From: an uncultured Eubacteriales bacterium
GTDB lineage: Bacteria > Bacillota > Clostridia > Oscillospirales > Oscillospiraceae
Assembly: GCA_900545815.1 (NCBI GenBank)
Contig: URAM01000026.1
Coordinates: 1-27,448 of the forward strand
Direction: 5' to 3'
DNA length: 27,448 nucleotides
Part shown: one piece after another, positions 23,434 to 27,448 of the stretch
Numbering within the stretch: the stretch's first letter is position 1
Layout: every line of letters begins with the position of its first letter
Notes under the pieces: model-generated
Databases searched by the model: none
The model's input: only the letters and a program-made list of their open reading frames with translations
Told to the model about the DNA's origin: nothing
Made by a program: the position numbers and the translations under genes

Positions 23434-23473
23434 CTAACAGAACAGCTAACAGTAACACTAACTCTTATCTAAC
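23434..23473. repeat. Phased CTAAC direct repeats at the integrase end
   Basis: CTAAC occurs at 23434, 23446, 23458 and 23469, and the first two extend to CTAACAG. Spacings of 12, 12 and 11 bp are close to one helical turn. The last two overlap the integrase stop region. Position beside the presumed attachment site suggests arm-type integrase or excisionase sites. Confidence 0.5.
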
Positions 23474-24627
23474 TTTTTGTCCCACCCATTCAGCTTATCC
23501 ATCTCTCCTGCCAGATAGGCCACATCGGGGGCGATATAGTATTTATTCCCCACTTCCAGGTCAGCCCAGCCCATGAGCTTTGCCAGGGCGAGCTGGTCAA
23601 CGCCTGCCTGTGCGGCATTGGTGGCCATGGTCTTTCGGGTGTTGTGGGGGACTTTGTACGGGATGCCTAGGAACTTCAACATCCCCTTGTAATCCCGTGC
23701 TCGCCAGCCGTTGGCCTTTTGGTTGCCACAGAAGCCACTGACCAGCAGGTTACCGGCAGCGTGGCCAGCGAAGAACTGCACATAGGGGAGGATACGCTGG
23801 TGGAGGGGGATGATACGGTTTCTCCCGGCCTCCGTTTTGATGCCGCCTTGGATGTACGGCACGGCGCTGTCCAGGTGGACATTGGCCAGGGGCAGGGTGA
23901 ACAGCTCGGTGATGCGCATCCCGGTGAACAGGAAGATCATGGTCAGCTTTGCGGTCTGTGTCCAGCGATCCGCGTCTGCGCCAGCGGCTGCCAGGGCGTT
24001 GATCTTGGCGATCTCCTCCACAGTGAAGGTCTCAATGGGGCGCTTGGCCGTTTTCTGCACGGTGACGAAGGCGGCGTAGTTCTTGTTCAGCACGTCCCGC
24101 TGCATCAGCCATTGGCAGAGCTGGGAGTAGAGGAATTTCAGGTGCTTGGCGGTGGATTCGGACAGGCCACGGCCTTGCAGCGCATCCACGATTTCCTGGA
24201 AGTCATCGCTGCGCACATCCCGTGCCAGCTTCTGCCGCAGCCGCTCCGGCACATAGCTCCAGGAGGTCAGGTAGCCACGCTGGGAGCTGGTGCTCATGTC
24301 CCGGAAGGCCACCGAAGACCAGGCGTTGAAGCAGTCCTCCAGGGTGTAGGCGAACACCTCCGGACGGGTGCAGGCCAACATGGATTCTAGCGCCGCCTCC
24401 GCCTCCTGTCGGGTGGCGTACATCCGACCGGCAGACTTGCCGTTGAGCACGGCATAGTAGGGGCGCTTCCGGTTGCCCGACAGCTTGTAGACGCTGCCGG
24501 TGCCCTTCTCCCTGGTGCGGTGTTTTTTGGGCTTCTGCTCCCGCACCTGCTTCCGGCCGCAGTAGGGGCAGAAGATGGCGTCGGGCGGGATGGAGCGCTT
24601 GCATCGGGCGTAGATGCATTTTGCCAT
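23458..24627 (-). CDS. int: Tyrosine recombinase integrase with N-terminal zinc ribbon
   Basis: The 389-aa protein catalyses site-specific integration and excision. The N-terminus has Cys4, Cys9, Cys20 and Cys23 (ending FCPYCGRK), a probable zinc ribbon, followed by an AP2-like arm-binding stretch (GTGSVYKLSGNRKRPYYAVLNG core, 42-64). A SAM-like core-binding domain spans about 95-190. The catalytic set is Arg238 (TGMRITEL), Lys264, His328-x-x-Arg331, Trp354 in the second-His position, and Tyr363 or Tyr364 (NKYYIAP). Start: ATG at 24625-24627, as AAAGGAGA lies between it and an earlier in-frame ATG. Confidence 0.94.
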   Translation of the reverse strand: MAKCIYARCKRSIPPDAIFCPYCGRKQVREQKPKKHRTREKGTGSVYKLSGNRKRPYYAVLNGKSAGRMYATRQEAEAALESMLACTRPEVFAYTLEDCFNAWSSVAFRDMSTSSQRGYLTSWSYVPERLRQKLARDVRSDDFQEIVDALQGRGLSESTAKHLKFLYSQLCQWLMQRDVLNKNYAAFVTVQKTAKRPIETFTVEEIAKINALAAAGADADRWTQTAKLTMIFLFTGMRITELFTLPLANVHLDSAVPYIQGGIKTEAGRNRIIPLHQRILPYVQFFAGHAAGNLLVSGFCGNQKANGWRARDYKGMLKFLGIPYKVPHNTRKTMATNAAQAGVDQLALAKLMGWADLEVGNKYYIAPDVAYLAGEMDKLNGWDKKLDKS

Positions 24628-24669
24628 GGCAATCTCTCCTTTCATTTTTTATTCTTATGTGCTAAAATG

Positions 24670-24707
24670 AAAGGGTAGTATGTGGAATCGAAAAACTACT
24701 ACCCTTT
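24670..24707. terminator. Hairpin between integrase and membrane-protein genes
   Basis: Perfect 11-bp arms AAAGGGTAGTA/TACTACCCTTT enclose 16 nt. On the minus strand it is followed by CATTTTA, so it could end leftward transcripts from the membrane-protein gene before int, or attenuate int. Confidence 0.5.
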
Positions 24708-24710
24708 TAA

Positions 24711-24746
24711 ACCGCCCTGGTGTTGGCAGCACCAGGGCGGTTTTTA
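24711..24746. terminator. Hairpin copy 1 of a repeated terminator-like element
   Basis: ACCGCCCTGGTG and CACCAGGGCGGT (24711-24722, 24730-24741) enclose TTGGCAG. T6 follows on the plus strand, but only TTT on the minus strand. Its inner 25 nt (24714-24738) is identical to the hairpin at 25368-25392. Confidence 0.75.
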
Positions 24747-24756
24747 TATCATGAAA

Positions 24757-25137
24757 TTACTGTTCAGACTGGTCGGCTTTTGCCTCCGGCTTTTTGGCCT
24801 TCACGGCAGCGACGATGTAGAGGATGGCGAAGATGACGCACACAGCAGCCCAGATGTTCAGGTCAGAATAGGAGCCTGCGTTGGCAAAGCCCAGGAGCGC
24901 ACCGATGATGTAAAACACGGCGGTGGTGATGGAAGCACCCTTGCCTTCGGAATTCCTGGTGGCCAGGCCGACGATGCCAGCAACGATCAAGCAGATTGCC
25001 ACGAACAGACCGGCGGAACCGCTCACTTCCCCGTTTTCCGCCATTGCGTTGCCAACGCCAGCGGCACAGGACTGGAACAGGACTAAGGGACACAACACGA
25101 TGGAGATGATCCCCGATACCAATTTTGCTACTTTCAT
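24757..25137 (-). CDS. Small four-helix membrane protein of the lysogeny module
   Basis: I do not recognise the 126-aa protein at family level. Four hydrophobic helices are visible: about 4-28 (VSGIISIVLCPLVLFQSCAAG), 42-60 (AGLFVAICLIVAGIVGLAT), 70-88 (ITTAVFYIIGALLGFANAG) and 94-113 (IWAAVCVIFAILYIVAAVKA). A charged KAKKPEAKADQSEQ tail follows. Start: ATG at 25135-25137 after TAGGAGAG. It sits between integrase and Ltp and shares with Ltp a duplicated upstream block and hairpin. Expression in the lysogen and a protective or exclusion role at the membrane are inferences. Confidence 0.8.
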   Translation of the reverse strand: MKVAKLVSGIISIVLCPLVLFQSCAAGVGNAMAENGEVSGSAGLFVAICLIVAGIVGLATRNSEGKGASITTAVFYIIGALLGFANAGSYSDLNIWAAVCVIFAILYIVAAVKAKKPEAKADQSEQ

Positions 25138-25185
25138 TTAAACTCTCCTACTTTCATGGGGTTTTTCTTCCGCAATCATGCTGAT

Positions 25186-25249
25186 ACGGAAGATACTCCC
25201 ATGTTACATGATATTCGTAGAAATGACAAATTACGATTGTATGCGTTTT
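25186..25249 (-). promoter_or_regulatory. Duplicated upstream block, copy A (membrane-protein gene)
   Basis: This 64-bp block matches copy B at 26063-26126 with 7 differences, only 3 of them in the last 51 bp. On the minus strand it contains TTGTCA, 17 bp and TAACAT as a candidate promoter, and the palindrome CATGTTACATG (5-1-5). Identity of non-coding sequence upstream of two genes suggests a shared promoter or operator. Confidence 0.7.
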
Positions 25250-25367
25250 TGTAATTTTTGAGTAAAAGAGTGTATCAATCCTTTAGGTGCAGCGTGAGCA
25301 TAATGGAAAAGAATCTTTCACCTCAAACAAGTATTTGCGGTTATATTTTGAAATTGCGTTTTGGAAT

Positions 25368-25392
25368 GCCCTGGTGTTGGCAGCACCAGGGC
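25368..25392. repeat. Hairpin copy 2 of the repeated terminator-like element
   Basis: GCCCTGGTG, TTGGCAG loop and CACCAGGGC are identical to 24714-24738. It lies 23 bp downstream of the Ltp stop. The flanks here lack a good U-tract in either direction, so it is either a degenerate terminator or an mRNA 3'-end stabiliser. Confidence 0.75.
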
Positions 25393-25415
25393 AGTGTTGT
25401 ATTTTAAGTATTGTG

Positions 25416-26015
25416 TCATTCACCCTGAGAGACGCCGTATTCCGCCTGTTCAGAGGTGAAGCCTTCAAATTCCAGCTGACTGACCAGCTGCTTATGGGAG
25501 AAAGAACCGGTGTTGCGATATTCCTTCGCCTTCTTTGCGGCCTGCTCGTTCCAGTCAGCGCCACAGTTATCCGCTGCGTGGGTTGCGTCCTTGTTGGAGA
25601 ACTTTTCATGTTCCAACTGCTTGATCAGACTATCATGGGAAAAAGCCATCGTGTCCAGATATTCTTTGGCCTTCTTGTCGGCCTGTTCCTGCCAGTCAGC
25701 ACCACAGTTCTCTGCCGCATAGGTCGCATCTTCCTCGGAAAAGCCTTCAAACTTCAGCTGGTCGATCAGGCTGTCGTGGGAAAAAGCCATCATATTCAGG
25801 TACTCCTCTGCCTTATTCAGCGCAGATTCCTGTTCAACGGAGAGTTTTTCATCAGTCTTATCAGCCTTTTTGGTGTCCTTGTTATCGGAAGCATCCGTGG
25901 CGGTGCTGGTCGCAGCTTTGTCCGTGTTCTGGCTCGCCGCTGTGCCACTGTCACCACAGGCGGCCAGGCTCAGCACCATCATAAGTGCCAGCAGGAGAGT
26001 ACACATCTTTTTCAT
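25416..26015 (-). CDS. Ltp-family superinfection-exclusion lipoprotein with three repeats
   Basis: The 199-aa protein has a signal peptide and lipobox LAAC (Cys20), a Thr/Asp/Lys-rich linker to about 58, then three tandem Ltp repeats: about 65-108, 112-157 and 161-198. Each reads like AxxYLxxMAFSHDSLIxQLxxExFSxxDAtyAAxNCGADW. The third is cut short and lacks NCGADW. Ltp of Streptococcus thermophilus phage TP-J34, encoded in the lysogeny module, blocks DNA injection by incoming phages; the same place and architecture are seen here. Start: ATG at 26013-26015, with TTGGAG 9 bp upstream; an in-frame TTG lies farther out. Confidence 0.9.
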   Translation of the reverse strand: MKKMCTLLLALMMVLSLAACGDSGTAASQNTDKAATSTATDASDNKDTKKADKTDEKLSVEQESALNKAEEYLNMMAFSHDSLIDQLKFEGFSEEDATYAAENCGADWQEQADKKAKEYLDTMAFSHDSLIKQLEHEKFSNKDATHAADNCGADWNEQAAKKAKEYRNTGSFSHKQLVSQLEFEGFTSEQAEYGVSQGE

Positions 26016-26062
26016 TTCTCGTTTCTCCAATCATTTCATAAATTTCCCGTATGTATGTTACA

Positions 26063-26126
26063 ACGGAATATGATTCCATGTTACATGATATTCGCAGAAA
26101 CAACAAATTACGATTGTATGCGTTTT
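26063..26126 (-). promoter_or_regulatory. Duplicated upstream block, copy B (Ltp gene)
   Basis: This is the second copy of the 64-bp block described for 25186-25249. Here the candidate -35 is TTGTTG and the -10 TAACAT with 17 bp, and the CATGTTACATG palindrome is conserved exactly. Differences fall outside the palindrome. Confidence 0.7.
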
Positions 26127-26176
26127 GCATTACGCTGGGTTAGTCCGGATTTGTGTACCCTGTTTCTTGTATAATT

Positions 26177-26545
26177 TTAGGTGTGGGGTTTCGATTTTTC
26201 CGGTGTAGTCAACTCTTCTGTTTCCTGCAAGCGCATTTGTGTCTTAAGCAGTTCTTTGGCGGTGCTGATGAGATGATCCTGCAAGGTTGGAGTCAACTCA
26301 TTAAAAATGTCAAAGAACTCTTTCTGTTTCTTGTCTACGACTAAGAACATAGGTTCTACACCATGCAGGAGCCAATCTTCATTTACGCTGAACTGGGAGC
26401 AAATAAGCTTAATGTTCTTCTGAGTAGGAGCAGTATCATCTCTTTCCATGCAGCTTACTGTGTTTTGCTGAATACCAAGTTTTTCAGCAAATTCCTTCTG
26501 CGTCAAACCCAGTGTCTTGCGCAGAATGCGGATGCGATTATCCAT
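26177..26545 (-). CDS. XRE-family phage repressor (CI-like)
   Basis: This 122-aa DNA-binding protein has an N-terminal HTH (about 5-60): IRILRKTLGLTQKEFAEKLG, recognition-helix segment QQNTVSCMERD, and an FSVNEDWLLHG end typical of XRE/CI proteins. The C-terminus (about 68-122) is charged and helical and may dimerise; no LexA-like peptidase Ser/Lys is seen, so RecA-driven cleavage is unlikely. Start: ATG at 26543-26545 with GAGGTGAT. It is divergent from the early operon across the operators at 26572-26657 and is probably autoregulated. Confidence 0.9.
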   Translation of the reverse strand: MDNRIRILRKTLGLTQKEFAEKLGIQQNTVSCMERDDTAPTQKNIKLICSQFSVNEDWLLHGVEPMFLVVDKKQKEFFDIFNELTPTLQDHLISTAKELLKTQMRLQETEELTTPEKSKPHT

Positions 26546-26566
26546 GTATTATCACCTCACAAAAAA

Positions 26567-26595
26567 AGAATATCAATAATTGATAAAAAAGTCAA
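26567..26595 (-). promoter_or_regulatory. Leftward (repressor) promoter with operator O1 in its spacer
   Basis: The minus strand has TTGACT (26595-26590), 17 bp and TATTCT (26572-26567). The 13-bp palindrome ATCAATAATTGAT (26572-26584) occupies the -10-proximal spacer. Confidence 0.8.
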
Positions 26596-26604
26596 GAGAA
26601 ACAC

Positions 26605-26633
26605 TTGACAGAAATCAAAAATTGATATATAAC
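26605..26633 (+). promoter_or_regulatory. Rightward (early) promoter with operator O2 in its spacer
   Basis: TTGACA (26605-26610), 17 bp and TATAAC (26628-26633). The palindrome ATCAAAAATTGAT (26614-26626) sits wholly between the two hexamers. The -35 is 9 bp from that of the leftward promoter, back to back. Confidence 0.88.
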
Positions 26634-26644
26634 AAGAGAAGAAA

Positions 26645-26657
26645 ATCAAAAACGGAT
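26645..26657. promoter_or_regulatory. Degenerate third operator O3
   Basis: ATCAAAAACGGAT keeps the left half-site of O2 and has an altered right half. Its centre is 31 bp from O2, while O1 and O2 are 42 bp apart; both values are near whole helical turns. Confidence 0.6.
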
Positions 26658-26679
26658 ATAAAGAAAGGAGGGAGCATCA

Positions 26680-26808
26680 ATGGATAGTAAACAAAGCAAT
26701 ATGGAGGCGATTTTCCGGCAGTTATCCGAACAAAACCAGGATGTGATGATTCTCCTGGCAAAGTCGATGGCTGTTGCGCAGGCCGCTTGTATGAAAGAAG
26801 CAGGGTAG
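26680..26808 (+). CDS. Small early protein, 42 aa
   Basis: This is the first rightward gene after the switch. MDSKQSNMEAIFRQLSEQNQ starts a mostly helical peptide that ends AQAACMKEAG. AAAGGAGG at 26664-26671 is well placed before the ATG, and O3 and the early promoter lie just upstream. I do not recognise the family. By position it could be a Cro-like, antirepressor or excision-related factor, but no HTH is clear. Confidence 0.7.
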   Translation: MDSKQSNMEAIFRQLSEQNQDVMILLAKSMAVAQAACMKEAG

Positions 26809-26841
26809 AAGCGGGAGCAAGCTGAGAGGGGAGGTGGAACC

Positions 26842-27012
26842 GTGACGATTCTTTTGGCGATTGCCACAGCAATCTGTGCCCTGAAATGGCTGAAATATTA
26901 TGTCTGTACGCAGTCGCTTGCACACATCATGGGGAAAAGAGGACTGACCCTATCCGATGAAGAGATAAATGCAGCTACTGCATTTGTGTGGAAGAAGATC
27001 TTCCATAGGTGA
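26842..27012 (+). CDS. Small membrane-associated early protein, 56 aa
   Basis: GTG start with GGGGAGG seven bases upstream. An N-terminal hydrophobic helix (TILLAIATAICALKWLKYYV) is followed by a soluble tail with LTLSDEEINAATAFVWKKIF. Short proteins with this helix-then-SDEE...KKLF layout are familiar from Firmicutes phages and integrative elements, function unknown. Confidence 0.72.
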   Translation: MTILLAIATAICALKWLKYYVCTQSLAHIMGKRGLTLSDEEINAATAFVWKKIFHR

Positions 27013-27074
27013 TGCAGAAGTAAAACAAACTAGGACAACCCAGCGCACGCATAGGATAAGGTGAGGTGATTTGT

Positions 27075-27314
27075 ATGGAGAAACTGCCGTGGATTGGAGC
27101 GGAAACATTGAGCTGGTTCTACAAGTGGTGTCGGGATCATGGGATCCCCGGCGACAATCACAAGCTGCAAGCCGGCATTATTGCCGGGGTGTTCGCCCCT
27201 GCGGCGGTGGCTGTCCCAGACCAGCTGGCGGATGGCAAATATCAATACTTCATCTTTCCCGCGCGATTGCAGCGCTGGGCAGAAGAAAACGCCATCGAAT
27301 GGCGAGAGGAATAG
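27075..27314 (+). CDS. Hypothetical early protein, 79 aa
   Basis: MEKLPWIGAETLSWFYKWCRDH opens a compact soluble protein with AGIIAGVFAPAAVAVPDQLADG and a C-terminal KYQYFIFPARLQRWAEENAI. The ending resembles small phage DNA-binding or excisionase-like proteins that carry an FPxxFxxWAxxxG-type stretch, but this is weak. Start: ATG at 27075 behind GAGGTGAT; a GTG 9 bp upstream is part of that ribosome site. Confidence 0.75.
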   Translation: MEKLPWIGAETLSWFYKWCRDHGIPGDNHKLQAGIIAGVFAPAAVAVPDQLADGKYQYFIFPARLQRWAEENAIEWREE

Positions 27315-27328
27315 GGAGGAACTACATC

Positions 27329-27448
27329 ATGAACGAAAAAAGCAAGAAGTTCGCGCTGATCGGCGACCTGGCGGGGCTGTTGGGCTTCGTCTCCGGCTGC
27401 TCCGGCATCGCCTGCGGTATCTTGGAGCGCTATCAGGCTGCCGTCATC
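27329..27448 (+). CDS. Unknown protein, cut by the right window edge
   Basis: Forty codons are visible: a charged MNEKSKKFALIGD start, then a hydrophobic, Gly-rich stretch LAGLLGFVSGCSGIACGIL and RYQAAVI. It may be a membrane anchor or signal-anchor. AGGGAGGA at 27313-27320 supports the ATG at 27329. It is the fourth gene of the rightward early operon; family not determinable. Confidence 0.65.
   Translation, partial: MNEKSKKFALIGDLAGLLGFVSGCSGIACGILERYQAAVI

Larger units (their letters stand above)
23327..27448. mobile_element. Left (integrase) end of a prophage or prophage-like integrative element
   Basis: The evidence is gene content in the order integrase, membrane protein, Ltp exclusion lipoprotein, XRE repressor, divergent switch and small rightward early genes, which is the lysogeny-module layout of temperate phages. 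The base composition is lower-GC around the regulatory regions, and a host gene is truncated at the boundary. The exact attachment core is not resolved, and the right end is outside the window. No structural phage genes are visible here, so an ICE or satellite remains possible. Confidence 0.8.

Noticed and set aside
23300..23460. tRNA gene as the integration target
   Set aside because: No tRNA fold or conserved TTCGA arm was found at the boundary.
23629..24627. Serine recombinase or transposase for the element
   Set aside because: The Arg, Lys, His-x-x-Arg and Tyr set is that of a tyrosine recombinase.

Overview
The window looks like a chromosome segment of a high-GC, low-GC-lineage Clostridium relative, most likely an Oscillospiraceae-type gut anaerobe. 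The reasons are a T-box leader before serS, strong AGGAGG ribosome binding sites, many convergent intrinsic terminators, an IscR/CymR-like Rrf2 regulator, 4Fe-4S proteins, a GerMN lipoprotein and MreB. The genus cannot be fixed from the sequence alone. No rRNA, tRNA or CRISPR array was found.

Positions 1-23340 are host backbone. From the left: the 3'-truncated serS with its T-box (1-1541), larE (1538-2350), a FAD oxidoreductase with a Rieske domain (2400-3836), an Rrf2 regulator with three cysteines (3927-4346) divergent from cysK (4488-5420), a LOG-like protein with eroded motifs (5470-5967), a MATE exporter (6108-7523), a MalY/PatB C-S lyase or aminotransferase behind a WYL regulator (7570-9737), a GerMN lipoprotein (9862-10875), a hairpin-rich intergenic stretch, and a 4Fe-4S protein with a His-rich linker (11191-11907). 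Then come a five-gene peptide/nickel-type ABC importer operon (12124-17555), a 75-aa orphan, a 138-aa orphan overlapping a secreted nuclease lipoprotein, mgtE with comF, and an mreB-family gene (21934-22962). Sulfur and cysteine metabolism (cysK, Rrf2, PatB, LarE, Fe-S proteins) recurs through the left half.

From about 23330 to the right edge an integrated element, probably a prophage or prophage-like integrative element, begins. It has a zinc-ribbon tyrosine integrase, a four-helix membrane protein, an Ltp-type superinfection-exclusion lipoprotein and an XRE repressor, all leftward. Across a compact genetic switch there are small rightward early genes that run out of the window. The element seems to have landed in the 5' part of a small membrane-anchored Cys/Gly-rich peptide gene, whose startless 3' part remains at 23189-23326.

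The most interesting structures lie in this element. Palindromic operators of the form ATCAAwAATTGAT sit inside the -35/-10 spacers of both divergent switch promoters, with a third degenerate copy downstream. The membrane-protein and Ltp genes have near-identical 64-bp upstream blocks and an identical 25-nt hairpin downstream, as if they were two payloads in the same expression cassette.
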